Shown piece after piece: positions 1 to 9,298 of a stretch of 64,000 nt of DNA (its first letter is position 1; every line of letters begins with the position of its first letter). The position numbers were made by a program, and so were the translations under genes. The stretch is taken from positions 52,468 through 116,467 of the forward strand of contig NZ_WUWM01000024.1 in assembly GCF_009846885.1 (NCBI RefSeq), written 5' to 3'. The DNA comes from Paenibacillus puerhi. GTDB lineage: Bacteria; Bacillota; Bacilli; Paenibacillales; NBRC-103111. The notes beneath the pieces were generated by a model that worked only from the letters and a program-made list of their open reading frames with translations, had not been told where the DNA came from and searched no databases.

Positions 1-1
1 G

Positions 2-523
2 TTCGGCGGCGGGATGGTTCCGACTTATCTCGTAATCCGGGAGCTGGGGCTGCTCGATACGTATGGAGCGCTCTTTCTGCCTGGGGCTATCAACGCCTTC
101 AACCTGATTATCGTCAAAAACTTTTTCCAGGAGCTTCCGCCGGAGCTGGAAGAAGCGGCCCGAATCGACGGCTGCTCGGAGCTTGGGTTGCTGTGGAAAA
201 TCGTGCTTCCCTTATCCAAGCCGGTGCTGGCGACCTTCACCCTGTTTTACGCCGTCGGCCATTGGAACGACTTTTTCGGAGCCTTGCTCTATATTAACGA
301 TCCGACCAAATGGCCGCTTCAAGTTATGCTGAGACAAATTGTTCTGCTGTCCCACGCCGCTGCCGGGGATATGTCTGCGATGGATCCGAATTTCGTTCAG
401 CCGCCGGAGCAATCCGTCAAGATGGCTGTCATCGTGGTAGGGACGCTGCCTATTCTGATGGTGTATCCGTTCCTGCAGAAGCATTTTGCCAAAGGCGTGC
501 TGATCGGTTCGGTCAAGGGCTGA
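2..523 (+). CDS. Sugar ABC transporter permease, C-terminal part (LplC/YtcP type)
   Basis: Membrane-spanning subunit of a carbohydrate importer of the binding-protein-dependent family. The frame is open to the window edge, so the N-terminal part is missing: 173 residues remain, against roughly 290-300 for the family. The cytoplasmic EAA loop that docks the ATPase is clear (EAARIDGCSELGLLWKIVLP, about residues 48-67). It is followed by hydrophobic segments and the usual short C-terminal tail ending in GSVKG. The solute-binding lipoprotein follows on the same strand about 280 bases downstream, and an AraC-type regulator follows that. The substrate cannot be read from the sequence; Lpl/Ytc relatives take up oligosaccharides such as aldouronates, so that is only a guess. 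Confidence 0.88.
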   Translation, partial: FGGGMVPTYLVIRELGLLDTYGALFLPGAINAFNLIIVKNFFQELPPELEEAARIDGCSELGLLWKIVLPLSKPVLATFTLFYAVGHWNDFFGALLYINDPTKWPLQVMLRQIVLLSHAAAGDMSAMDPNFVQPPEQSVKMAVIVVGTLPILMVYPFLQKHFAKGVLIGSVKG

Positions 524-601
524 TGCTTGATTACCAAGCATAGGCAGTACTGTCGTCCTGCCGCACATGAGTACAGGGCAACCGGTACCCGTGGGGCGGC
601 G

Positions 602-769
602 GACGGTCTGGCCTCGTAGAAATGGCTTCGAACAGAAGCTTTTCTTAAGAGCCAAGAAGGTTCAGTCCTAAGCGCGAGAAGCGCAAAGGAACCTTCTGCT
701 CGCAAGAAAAGCAACCGTCAAAGACGGTCTGGCCTCGTAGAAATGGCTTCGAACAGAAGCTTTTCTTAA
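602..769 (+). repeat. Two 47-bp direct repeats, each containing a hairpin
   Basis: In the gap between permease and binding protein, positions 602-648 and 723-769 are identical over 47 bases. Each copy can form GCTTC-GAACA-GAAGC, with imperfect AGAAA/TTTCT outer arms and a short T run. Between the copies, AGAAGGTTC (655-663) and GAACCTTCT (689-697) form another inverted repeat. The second copy ends about 20 bases before the ribosome binding site of the binding-protein gene. The arrangement could attenuate or stabilise the transcript between permease and the usually more abundant binding protein; that role is inference. Confidence 0.85.
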
Positions 770-802
770 ATAGACATAATCCAATAAGGGAGGTTCTATT
801 CA

Positions 803-2395
803 ATGAAAGATCAACGTAAACGCAACAAAGGTAAACGCTGGGTATCCATCGTATCCGTAGGTACACTGGCCGCCGTATCGCTGGCTGGCTGTTCGCAAGG
901 CGGGGGGAGTGCGCCCGCAGGAACGTCCGCACCGGCTCCAGCCCCCGCGGGCACCGAGGCAAAGCAGCAGGCTCCGCTCGATCTGACCGTGATGCTGCCG
1001 ATCTTTAAGACGAATTACCCGAAGGACGGAAGTCCGGTTGCAGCTGAGATTGAAAAGTACACGAATTCCAAGATCCACTTCGAATGGGTGCCTAACGCCT
1101 CTTACGTTGACAAATTTAATATCACACTTGCTTCCGGCAAGCTGCCCCACATCATGTATGTGCCCGATGTCAAGTCGCCAAGCTTCATTAATGCGGCGAA
1201 ATCCGGAGCTTTCTGGGAAATTGGTCCGCACCTCAAGGATTACAAGACCTTAAGCGAAGCTAATCCGGTTATTCTGAATAACTCATCCGTAGACGGGAAA
1301 AATTATGGCATATACCGTGGGCGCGATCTCGGACGCAATGGGATCGTGTTCCGCAAGGATTGGCTGGAAGCTGTAGGTATGCAGACTCCAAAAACGATTG
1401 ATGATTTTTATAATATGTTAAAAGCGTTTAAAGAGAAGGATCCCGACAAGAACGGAAAGGCCGATACCTACGGCATGGTATTGGTAAAATGGACGGGTCA
1501 ATGGGCCAGCGGCTTCGATACGATCAAGCTGTGGTTCGGCTCGCCTAATAAATGGGGAGTAGTCGACAACAAGCTGGTGCCTGAGCATCAGACTGCCGAG
1601 TATGTGGAAGCGTTGAAGTTTATGAAGAAGCTGTATGATGAGAAGCTGATCAACCAGGACTTCGCAGTCATGGATTCCGCCAAATGGTCCGACCCTGTCG
1701 TGAACAACCAGGCTGGCGTGATCGTGGATGTTATCGATACGGCTGCACGGGTAGACGACAAGATTCATGCGGCGCTTGCCAAGGAAGGCAAGGATCAGCC
1801 GGATGTACACTTCATGGATGTGCTCGGGGGAGTCACGGGACCGAACGGCCTGCGCACCTTGCCGACCTCCGGCTATGCCGGATTGCTCGCCATCCCGAAA
1901 TCATCGGTGAAGACGGAAGAAGAACTGAAGCGGGTCTTGACCTTCCTGGACAAAATGAACGAGCCTGAGATGCATACGATGGCAGGCTACGGGCTTGAGG
2001 GTAAGCATTATACGAAGGTCGGAGAGCACATCGAACGCTCGAAGGATACAGCCTTGCTTGAGTCCGAAGTGGAAGGCTTGAATCAAATGATTCCATTTAT
2101 TCCAAAGGATCGCGGCTTGACTGTGAAGCAAACCCCGCTGCGTATCAAGCAAACGGAAACCATCAAGGAAAATGAGAAGTCGATCGTAGCCAACCCGGCC
2201 GAGCCGTTCATCTCGACAGTTTACTCGCAAAAAGGCGCTCAGCTTGATAATATTATCAATGATGCCCGCATCAAGTTTATTGTCGGTCAAATCGACGAAG
2301 CGGCGCTGAAGGCGGCCTTCGAGCTCTGGAAGAAGAGCGGCGGCGACGAATTAGTCAAAGAAATGAACGATCTGTACGCAGCCAGCAAAAAATAA
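803..2395 (+). CDS. Extracellular sugar-binding lipoprotein of an Lpl-type ABC transporter
   Basis: Solute-binding protein of the importer whose permease precedes it. A lipoprotein signal peptide is evident: a basic N-terminus, a hydrophobic core and the lipobox LAGC with Cys30 as the lipidated residue. An Ala/Pro/Gly-rich linker (about residues 31-55) then leads to the binding domain. At 530 residues it has the size of the large LplA/YtcQ family of Paenibacillus rather than of typical 430-residue sugar binders. The start is an ATG preceded by GGGAGG at 788-793. A strong terminator follows directly. The ligand is unknown; oligosaccharides are usual for the family. Confidence 0.9.
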   Translation: MKDQRKRNKGKRWVSIVSVGTLAAVSLAGCSQGGGSAPAGTSAPAPAPAGTEAKQQAPLDLTVMLPIFKTNYPKDGSPVAAEIEKYTNSKIHFEWVPNASYVDKFNITLASGKLPHIMYVPDVKSPSFINAAKSGAFWEIGPHLKDYKTLSEANPVILNNSSVDGKNYGIYRGRDLGRNGIVFRKDWLEAVGMQTPKTIDDFYNMLKAFKEKDPDKNGKADTYGMVLVKWTGQWASGFDTIKLWFGSPNKWGVVDNKLVPEHQTAEYVEALKFMKKLYDEKLINQDFAVMDSAKWSDPVVNNQAGVIVDVIDTAARVDDKIHAALAKEGKDQPDVHFMDVLGGVTGPNGLRTLPTSGYAGLLAIPKSSVKTEEELKRVLTFLDKMNEPEMHTMAGYGLEGKHYTKVGEHIERSKDTALLESEVEGLNQMIPFIPKDRGLTVKQTPLRIKQTETIKENEKSIVANPAEPFISTVYSQKGAQLDNIINDARIKFIVGQIDEAALKAAFELWKKSGGDELVKEMNDLYAASKK

Positions 2396-2401
2396 CTAGT
2401 A

Positions 2402-2438
2402 AAAAAGGGCCATATCTCCGCGATATGGCCCTTTTTCT
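2402..2438 (+). terminator. Rho-independent terminator after the binding-protein gene
   Basis: A perfect 15-bp stem (2402-2416 with 2422-2436) with a 5-base loop; the 3' arm ends in a T run. It lies 6 bases after the stop codon and closes the sugar transporter operon. Confidence 0.95.
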
Positions 2439-2603
2439 GCTTCAAACCAAGATTATTCAAACTGAAACAAAAAAATACAAACAAAAAATCCAGTTATTAA
2501 CTTGAATCTAGTTAGTCTCGTGGTTTATGGTGTAAGTACCCTTTATGTCGTTAGCAAAAGGCCGACAGGATGAAGGCGTTTACAAGACAAGGTTGGTGGA
2601 ATC

Positions 2604-4949
2604 ATGATCCAGAGGATGACAAGCAGGTTTAGGCAAGTCATAGACCGCTTTCCCGGCAGCACAAGAAGATTTTATCGCAAAAGTCTCGTCTTGCTCCTGA
2701 TCGTTTCAGCGATTCCAGGTCTGATCACCGGAGCCGTCGTGTACGGGATAGCCGGGGGGCGCCTGGAGAGCGAATTGCTTCACCTTCATAATGCCCAGAT
2801 CGAGCAGCGGGCCGGAAATATTGACGAACAGTTAAACAATCTGGAGCTTATGCTTTCCCACTGGGCGTTCGACTCCAAATTCGATTATATGCTGAACGAG
2901 CCGGATTTCGTCTACAACTACGAGAAAGCATGGGACATCACCAAAACCTTGCTGGTTATGCAGGGATCCAACACGATGACGAGAAGAGTCGAGCTTTACT
3001 TGCAGCGCAGCCCGTCGCTCCTGTTCAATCCCCAGTACAATGTCATGCTGCAGGACGATGTAGAGCAGGTATACGAGGGACTGCTTCGCTCCCCGAAAAG
3101 CACCTATTGGACCCAGTCGGCCTTTGAACCGGGCCGTCCTGATGAGAAGGACTTGACGCTCGTGCACCATATACCGGGAGGCGCTCTGAAGCCGTTCGGC
3201 GCATTGCTGATTCGTATGGATCAGGAGAAGGTAGCTTCCATGCTAAGCACGATGACCCCGTACAATGAAGGGGAGGCCTTCCTGATGCAGAACAACGGGG
3301 AAGTATATGCTTCCTCGGGCAGCCAAGGCGGAGCCTCACCGCTTATTAACAGCCTGAAGGAACAGATTGCATCAAGGAAGGACAAGCAAGGCTCCTTCTT
3401 CTTTACCTGGAATCGATCGACCTATGCGGTTACTTACGGGGGCTTTTCGCGGATTGCCGACAACTGGATGTATGTGTCCGCTTCGCCGATTACAAGCATC
3501 ACGTCTCCCGTCGTGCTGATCTCGAAGGTCATCATCGCGGCGAGCCTCGGAGCCCTGCTGCTGGCGGGACTGCTGGCCTGGCTTGCTTCGCGCAGTATCT
3601 ATACGCCGATCGACCGGCTGATGCAGATGCTGCTGAGCGGCAAGACGGCCTCTGACGGGCATGACGATGAGCTCACGCTGATCGAGCGGCAGTGGCAGCA
3701 TCTTCACCGCGAAAGCGGCGAGCTGCAAAGCCGGTTATCGGAGCAGCTGCCCCATGTTAAGGAAAGCTTCCTTCATCAATTGCTGCAGGGCTACCTGTTC
3801 GCTTATTCGGAAGAGGACCTGCTGCGGAGAATGGAGAGGTACCGCTGGGAGGTAACGAATCATCGCTTTATTGTTCTTCACATTAGACTCACGGGAATTA
3901 CCAGTTTAGGGGGGAAATTCAAGGATGGGGATGAAGGTCTGGTGACCTTCGCAGCGGTCAATATGATCGGAGAGATCGCACAGGAGCGGTTCGGGCAGAG
4001 CGATACGATCAATTTTCACGACCTGACGGCCGCCGTTCTGCTGACCGTTCCCAAGGAAGGCTTACCTCTGCCGGACATCCGGTCGTTCGGGGAAGAGCTG
4101 ACTAACACGGTTAACCGTATTCTGAAGATGCGGGTCACCTTGGTGGTCAGCCGCCCGATAGACCGGATCGCGGATGTGCCGCTTGCCTTCGAGGAGACGA
4201 AGCGGGCGCTGGGCCAGCGTGACTTTGAGAGTGAGAATCAGTTTATCGATATGGAGGAGTGGCTGCAGCGGGAGAGCGACGAGCTCTCCGAGCCGCAGTA
4301 TCCGTTTACCCTGGAGCGGGAATTTATTCATGCCCTTAGAACGGGGCGGGAGGCGGATGGCGGCCAACTGCTGGAGGCGATCCTGGAGGTGCTTACCGCC
4401 AAGGGAGCCAAGGAGATTGACGTACAGCAGGGGATGCTCCATCTTCTCGGCAGCGTGCAGCATGCGGTGATGAGCTCGGGGATTCAGCCGAACCGATTAT
4501 ACGATTGCGTCAATCTGTACGAGCAGCTCTCGCAGATCCGGGAGCCTGAGCGAATGCTCGCCTGGTTCAGGGAACGGGTAGTTGCCCCGTATCTGGCGGA
4601 GCTGACCGGCCGTTCCGATTCCCAGGTCAAGAGGCTTATCGAGCAGGCCATGAGGTATTTGCAGGACCGCTACATGCAGGATATTTCACTTGAGAGCTGC
4701 TCGGACCATATCGGTACCAACCCGTTCAACCTGAGCAAGTCATTCAAACAGGTAACAGGCAAAAACTTCATCGACTATCTCACCGAGCTTAGGATGGACA
4801 AGGCGAAGGAGCTTCTGCGCGAGACGGAGTTGAAAATCAACGATGTGGCCGAGCATGTCGGTTACCAGCATAGCTACTTCAACCGGATCTTCAAAAAACA
4901 GGAGGGCATCACCCCGAGCAAATACCGGGAGATGAGCCGCAACGGGTAA
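2604..4949 (+). CDS. Membrane-bound AraC-family transcriptional regulator with an extracytoplasmic sensor region
   Basis: 781 residues. One membrane segment lies near residues 27-49 and a second near 302-327; the approximately 250-residue extracytoplasmic region between them resembles the sensor part of Paenibacillus AraC regulators. A cytoplasmic linker region follows. The last 100 residues form two helix-turn-helix units with typical AraC/XylS features (ISLESCSDHIG; INDVAEHVGYQHSYFNRIFK). The start ATG has GGTTGGTGG just upstream. Such one-component regulators usually sit beside the Lpl-type sugar transporter they control, so the likely target is the operon just upstream; this is inferred from context. 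Transcription starts in the gap after the 2402-2438 terminator. Confidence 0.9.
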   Translation: MIQRMTSRFRQVIDRFPGSTRRFYRKSLVLLLIVSAIPGLITGAVVYGIAGGRLESELLHLHNAQIEQRAGNIDEQLNNLELMLSHWAFDSKFDYMLNEPDFVYNYEKAWDITKTLLVMQGSNTMTRRVELYLQRSPSLLFNPQYNVMLQDDVEQVYEGLLRSPKSTYWTQSAFEPGRPDEKDLTLVHHIPGGALKPFGALLIRMDQEKVASMLSTMTPYNEGEAFLMQNNGEVYASSGSQGGASPLINSLKEQIASRKDKQGSFFFTWNRSTYAVTYGGFSRIADNWMYVSASPITSITSPVVLISKVIIAASLGALLLAGLLAWLASRSIYTPIDRLMQMLLSGKTASDGHDDELTLIERQWQHLHRESGELQSRLSEQLPHVKESFLHQLLQGYLFAYSEEDLLRRMERYRWEVTNHRFIVLHIRLTGITSLGGKFKDGDEGLVTFAAVNMIGEIAQERFGQSDTINFHDLTAAVLLTVPKEGLPLPDIRSFGEELTNTVNRILKMRVTLVVSRPIDRIADVPLAFEETKRALGQRDFESENQFIDMEEWLQRESDELSEPQYPFTLEREFIHALRTGREADGGQLLEAILEVLTAKGAKEIDVQQGMLHLLGSVQHAVMSSGIQPNRLYDCVNLYEQLSQIREPERMLAWFRERVVAPYLAELTGRSDSQVKRLIEQAMRYLQDRYMQDISLESCSDHIGTNPFNLSKSFKQVTGKNFIDYLTELRMDKAKELLRETELKINDVAEHVGYQHSYFNRIFKKQEGITPSKYREMSRNG

Positions 4950-4983
4950 GCAGCCTGGCGTGATACGGTCTTCTGCGGCATGC

Positions 4984-5012
4984 CAAAGCAAAAGCAAAAG
5001 CAAAAGCAAAAG
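4984..5012. repeat. CAAAAG hexamer tandem repeat
   Basis: Four perfect copies of CAAAAG (4989-5012) with a degenerate partial copy before them, in the short gap between two convergent genes. This is a simple-sequence repeat likely to vary in copy number between strains. No coding role is seen. Confidence 0.8.
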
Positions 5013-5016
5013 CCAA

Positions 5017-5055
5017 AAAGCACCGTCCGGCGTCTCTAGCGCCTGACGGTGCTTT
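5017..5055. terminator. Bidirectional terminator between regulator and chemoreceptor genes
   Basis: AAAGCACCGTC (5017-5027) pairs with GACGGTGCTTT (5045-5055), and an inner GGCG/CGCC extends the stem. A/T tracts lie on both sides, so it can serve the two convergent genes. Confidence 0.85.
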
Positions 5056-5064
5056 GCAGGTTCG

Positions 5065-6822
5065 CTACAGCTTGAACCGGCGGGCGAGCTGCTGCATGTC
5101 CTGAGACATCGATTGGAGGGATTCGGCGGAAGCGCTGATTTCCTCCATCGCGGCGATCTGCTCCTCGGTAGAAGCGGAGATGGTCTGGGCCATGCCGCTG
5201 GATCGGGTCGCCATGCGCTCGAGCTCCTGGAGGGAAGCGGCGATCTGCTGCGAGCTGGCCGACATTTGCTCCGCAGCGCCGGAAGATTCCTGGGCCTGCT
5301 CGACAATGCTGCGGGCAGCGGCCAGAATATGGGCGAACGTATCGCCTGTAAGGCGGATCGACTGTACGCCTTCCTCGACCTCATGCTCGCTCTTGGCCAT
5401 GGCCGCCGCCGCCGTTTCGATATCGTGACGGATCGAATCGATCAGCTCCGTTATTTGGGAGGCGGACAGGTTGGAGCGCTCAGCAAGCTTCTTCACCTCG
5501 CTGGCGACTACGGCGAATCCGCGGCCGTGCTCACCCGCGCGGGCAGCTTCGATCGAGGCATTGAGCGCCAGCAGATTGGTTTGCGAGGAAATCTCGCTCA
5601 TGACCTGAACGATCTCTCCGATCTGGTTGGACCGGTTCTCCAGCTTATGCATCATGCCGACCAGTTCGACCACCGTGGCGCTTATCGCATTCATCTGCTC
5701 GGTGGAGTAATGGATGAGCCGATGACCTTTCTCCGCTTGCTGACGCGCTGCGATCGAGGTCTCATAGACCGATAAGGAAGTAGCGGCTATGCGCTGGATG
5801 CCCAGTGCCATTTCTTCCATAGCTCGGGAGCTTTCGCGGATGCTTTGGGCCTGAGCTTCATTGGTTCCCGCAACGGTCTGCACCGCTTCCGCGATTTGGG
5901 TGCTGGCGGAGGTTGTTTCGGTGGTAGCCGCAGATAATTGATACGAAGCGGCGGACAACGAATCCGAGCTCGTCAGCAGTCCCTGGGCCAGCGTCTTCAA
6001 GTTGGCATGCATGGTCTGGAAGGAAACGAATAATTCTCCGATTTCGTCCTTGTTGCGGATTTTCAGCTCGTAACTGCTCAGATCACCGGCGGCAAACTGC
6101 TTCGCCTGCCGGGCAAGTCCCATGATCGGCCGGGAAATATGCAGAGAAAATAAGGTTAGGATGACGGCTCCTGCTACATAACAGACAGCCAGCGTAAGCA
6201 GGATCGTTTTGAGGATGCGAACTTGGCCGCTATTGTAATCCTCGTAATAGGAGCCGGCGCCTATGATCCAGCCCCAGGAAGGACTAAGACCGGCGTATGT
6301 AATTTTCGGAGCTTCCTTTGTCGAATCGGGCAGAGGCCAGGAATAGGTGGTGAAGCCGCCTCCTGCTTTTGCTTTGGTAATCATATCCTGAATATAGTAA
6401 AAACCGTCGCTTGTCTGTTTGTCTGCGATGTTTTGACCTTCCAGCAAGGGATGAGCGAGCAGATCCCCTTGTTCATTAAGGATAAAGAAGTAGCCGTGCT
6501 CGCCGAGGTCAATCGAGGAATTGACCGGACGGAGCCCTTCCTTCTGCGGTCCGAGCAGCAGCTCTTTCACCTGTTCTTGCGCCTGCTGCTCGGTTAATCC
6601 GCCTGATTTGGCGGCCTGCTCATAGAAGGAGGTCAATTCGACAGCCATATGGACCGCATTTTTCAGATTTTTTTCGATCAGGAGGTTGTTCTCTTCCGCT
6701 GACGTTTGATAGATGATCGAACCGAGTATGGCGATGGGCGCCAGTAAGAGGACGAGGCACGTCAGCACTAGTTTGTTTCGAATCGTCAAGTTCTTCCTGG
6801 CATTTGTTTGTTTGCTGCTCAA
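5065..6822 (-). CDS. Methyl-accepting chemotaxis protein with a Cache sensor domain
   Basis: Transmembrane chemoreceptor that senses a ligand outside the cell and controls the CheA kinase. Order: a first membrane segment ([17 protein letters not shown]), a single Cache domain ([19 protein letters not shown]), a second membrane segment, HAMP ([20 protein letters not shown]), and the signalling hairpin with the conserved tip [24 protein letters not shown] start at 6822 is preferred because GGAG lies 8 bases upstream. An in-frame ATG at 6864 has no ribosome site and lies only about 15-20 bases from a TATAAT box at 6885-6890. The product is 585 residues. It stands alone with no chemotaxis genes nearby. 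The ligand is unknown; Cache domains often bind small organic acids or amino acids. Confidence 0.92.
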   Translation of the reverse strand: MSSKQTNARKNLTIRNKLVLTCLVLLLAPIAILGSIIYQTSAEENNLLIEKNLKNAVHMAVELTSFYEQAAKSGGLTEQQAQEQVKELLLGPQKEGLRPVNSSIDLGEHGYFFILNEQGDLLAHPLLEGQNIADKQTSDGFYYIQDMITKAKAGGGFTTYSWPLPDSTKEAPKITYAGLSPSWGWIIGAGSYYEDYNSGQVRILKTILLTLAVCYVAGAVILTLFSLHISRPIMGLARQAKQFAAGDLSSYELKIRNKDEIGELFVSFQTMHANLKTLAQGLLTSSDSLSAASYQLSAATTETTSASTQIAEAVQTVAGTNEAQAQSIRESSRAMEEMALGIQRIAATSLSVYETSIAARQQAEKGHRLIHYSTEQMNAISATVVELVGMMHKLENRSNQIGEIVQVMSEISSQTNLLALNASIEAARAGEHGRGFAVVASEVKKLAERSNLSASQITELIDSIRHDIETAAAAMAKSEHEVEEGVQSIRLTGDTFAHILAAARSIVEQAQESSGAAEQMSASSQQIAASLQELERMATRSSGMAQTISASTEEQIAAMEEISASAESLQSMSQDMQQLARRFKL

Positions 6823-6991
6823 TACAGTCACTCCATTCTGCTGGTCTTGGGTATTTAGGGCCATCCATGTAGGTATTTTTGATTATTATACGTTCGATAC
6901 ATGCTAATGGCGCTGAAAAATAAGAATATTCTGTGAATTTATGTCGAAATTTGAATGATACAAAGTAGTATTCAAATAAAAAACCACAAGG

Positions 6992-6997
6992 TATAAT
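6992..6997 (+). promoter_or_regulatory. Likely -10 box of the lutABC promoter
   Basis: A perfect TATAAT lies 52 bases before the lutA start. The -35 region (TATTCA at 6969-6974, 17-base spacer) is poor, as expected for a regulated promoter. The AT-rich stretch 7000-7035 between it and the ribosome site could hold a LutR-type operator, but I cannot identify a defined motif. Confidence 0.5.
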
Positions 6998-7049
6998 AAA
7001 ATCATTAACTTATCTGATAACCTGACAACATCAATTACACGAGAGGTGC

Positions 7050-7781
7050 ATGATGAAAGTCTCCTTATTTATTACTTGCTTGAGCGATGCGATTTTTCCC
7101 CGCGTGGGCGAAGCGATGGTTCGCCTCTTGGCACGCTACGGGGTCGAGCTGGAATTTCCTCCGATTCAAACCTGCTGCGGCCAGCCCGCCTACAACAGCG
7201 GATACTGGGATGAGGCCAGAACCAGCGCCAGAACGATTGTGGCCGCATTTGAGGACAGCGACTTCGTTATTGCTCCATCCGGGTCCTGTACGTATATGAT
7301 TCATCACTACTCCGAGCTCTTCAAGGATGATCCGGTTATGCTGGCCAAGGCGGAGCGGCTGCGGGACAAGACGTACGAGTTTACCCAATTTCTCGTCCAA
7401 GTACTGGGCGTCACGGATCTTGGGGCCGAGTTCAGGCACAAGGTAACTTATCACCCGTCCTGTCACGGCAGCCGTCTGCTCGGCGTCAAGGACGAGCCGA
7501 TGGAGCTGCTGAGCAAGGTGCAAGGTCTGGAATTCGTTCCGTTGCCGTTCGCGGAGGATTGCTGCGGCTTCGGCGGAACGTTCGCCGTCAAGATGGCGGA
7601 TATTTCCGGTGCGATGGTGACCGAGAAGGTTGACCATATCAAGGAGACGGAGGCCGAGGTGCTTGTCGGACTGGATATGGCGTGTCTGATGAACATCGCC
7701 GGGAACCTGCGATACCGCAACGAACCGGTCAGGGTGATGCACTTGGCCGAGCTATTATATGAAGGAGTGAAGCAGGCATGA
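7050..7781 (+). CDS. lutA: Lactate utilization protein LutA
   Basis: First gene of the lutABC operon for oxidation of L-lactate to pyruvate by an iron-sulfur enzyme complex. The 243-residue protein carries two cysteine-rich CCG domains typical of LutA/GlpC/HdrB-like subunits: TCCGQPAYNSG (about residue 41) and EDCCGFGGTFAVK (about residue 170). A GSCTYM motif and a YHPSCHGSR motif add further cysteines for an Fe-S centre. The start follows GAGAGGTGC; two adjacent ATG codons (7050, 7053) are both usable. The gene overlaps lutB by 4 bases. Cytoplasmic or membrane-associated through its partners. Confidence 0.95.
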   Translation: MMKVSLFITCLSDAIFPRVGEAMVRLLARYGVELEFPPIQTCCGQPAYNSGYWDEARTSARTIVAAFEDSDFVIAPSGSCTYMIHHYSELFKDDPVMLAKAERLRDKTYEFTQFLVQVLGVTDLGAEFRHKVTYHPSCHGSRLLGVKDEPMELLSKVQGLEFVPLPFAEDCCGFGGTFAVKMADISGAMVTEKVDHIKETEAEVLVGLDMACLMNIAGNLRYRNEPVRVMHLAELLYEGVKQA

Positions 7782-9298
7782 GCGCAGCCCATCAGGCAGG
7801 AGCAACCGTCAAGGAACGGGCGGAGCTGGCACTGAATGACGAGTTTTTACGCAAGGCGGTCAAGTTTACGACGGAGCGGCTGCGCAGCGGCAAGCTTAAA
7901 GCATCGGCGGAGCATGGCAACTGGGAGGAGTGGCGCGAGCGCGGACGGCAGATTCGTCTGCATACGATCGCCCATCTCGATTATTACCTGAACTTATTTG
8001 TGGATAACGCCAGAGCCAACGGGGTTCACGTTCACTTTGCCGATACGGCGGCCGATGCAGTCCGGATCTCCCTGGCTATCGCGGAGCGCAAGTCGGCCAA
8101 GTCTGTCGTTAAGTCGAAGTCCATGGTATCCGAGGAACTGCATCTGAACCACGCGCTTGAGGGCATCGGCGTGGAAGCGGTCGAAACGGACCTTGGCGAA
8201 TATATCATTCAGCTGGCGGGCGAGACCCCGTCGCATATTATCATCCCCGCTATTCATAAAAATCGTTACCAGATTGCCGATCTGCTCTCCAAGGAGGCGG
8301 GCGAGACGCTGCAGCCCGAGACGACGGTTCTGGCCGGGTTCGTCCGCAAGAAGCTTCGGGAGAAGTTTCTGGAGGCGGATATCGGGATGACGGGCTGCAA
8401 CTTTGCGATTGCAGAGACGGGCTCGATGGTGCTGTTCGAGAACGAGGGCAACGCCAGGATGGTCACAACCGTCCCGAAAACGCAGATCACGCTGATGGGG
8501 ATGGAACGGATCATTCCATCCTGGTCCGATCTGGAGGTTATGGCGACGCTTCTTCCGCGCTCTGCTACCGGACAGAAGCTGACCGTCTACATGTCTGGAA
8601 TTACCGGTCCGCAGCGGGAGCTTGACGCGGACGGACCGGAGGAAATGCATATTATCATCGTGGATAACGGCCGTTCCCTTCAGCTTGGCGACCCTGAGTT
8701 CCAGGAGCTGCTCAACTGTATCCGGTGTGGGGCTTGTCTGAATGCCTGTCCGGTCTACCGTCATATCGGGGGGCATTCCTACGGCGGCACGTACAGCGGT
8801 CCGATCGGCGCCGTCCTGACCCCTGCTCTTCAGAAGAACGTTGCGGAGTGGGATGATATCGCCAATGCTTCCAGCTTGTGCGGAGCCTGTTACGAGGCTT
8901 GCCCGGTCAAGATCCCGCTTCACGATATGCTGGTATCTTTGCGCAGACGTAAGGTGGAAGCAGGCTATGACAATAAAATGGAGACCATCGGCATGAAGGG
9001 CTTTGCCGTGATTACCGGGCAGTCCGGCCGGATGGGCGCGATGCTGAAGCTGGGCAAGCTCGGTCAAAAGCTGGTAGCCCGCGACGGCGGCATCCGTATT
9101 AAGCTCGGACCGCTCAAGGGCTGGAACAGCTACCGCGTGACGCCTATGCTGCCCAAGCAGACGTTCCGCGAGAAGTGGGGGACGCTGGAGCAGGAAATCC
9201 GCCACGATCTGGGACAGATGGACCCGGCGATCAAAAGCCGCATGGAAGCGATCGTGAAGAATCGCAGCAACGGGAAGGGAGGACATGGCCATGGCTGA
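7778..9298 (+). CDS. lutB: Lactate utilization protein LutB (iron-sulfur, LUD domain)
   Basis: Iron-sulfur subunit of the lactate oxidation complex, 506 residues. The N-terminal two thirds are a LUD domain. Two ferredoxin-like 4Fe-4S motifs follow: CIRCGACLNACPVYR (about residues 314-328) and CGACYEACPVKIP (about 368-380). The start ATG overlaps the lutA stop (ATGA-type junction, GAAGGAGTG upstream), pointing to translational coupling. The C-terminus ends in a short Gly/His-rich tail that overlaps the start of lutC. Homologues are known as LutB/YkgF. Regulation is probably by lactate through a GntR regulator not present in this window. Confidence 0.95.
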   Translation: MSAAHQAGATVKERAELALNDEFLRKAVKFTTERLRSGKLKASAEHGNWEEWRERGRQIRLHTIAHLDYYLNLFVDNARANGVHVHFADTAADAVRISLAIAERKSAKSVVKSKSMVSEELHLNHALEGIGVEAVETDLGEYIIQLAGETPSHIIIPAIHKNRYQIADLLSKEAGETLQPETTVLAGFVRKKLREKFLEADIGMTGCNFAIAETGSMVLFENEGNARMVTTVPKTQITLMGMERIIPSWSDLEVMATLLPRSATGQKLTVYMSGITGPQRELDADGPEEMHIIIVDNGRSLQLGDPEFQELLNCIRCGACLNACPVYRHIGGHSYGGTYSGPIGAVLTPALQKNVAEWDDIANASSLCGACYEACPVKIPLHDMLVSLRRRKVEAGYDNKMETIGMKGFAVITGQSGRMGAMLKLGKLGQKLVARDGGIRIKLGPLKGWNSYRVTPMLPKQTFREKWGTLEQEIRHDLGQMDPAIKSRMEAIVKNRSNGKGGHGHG

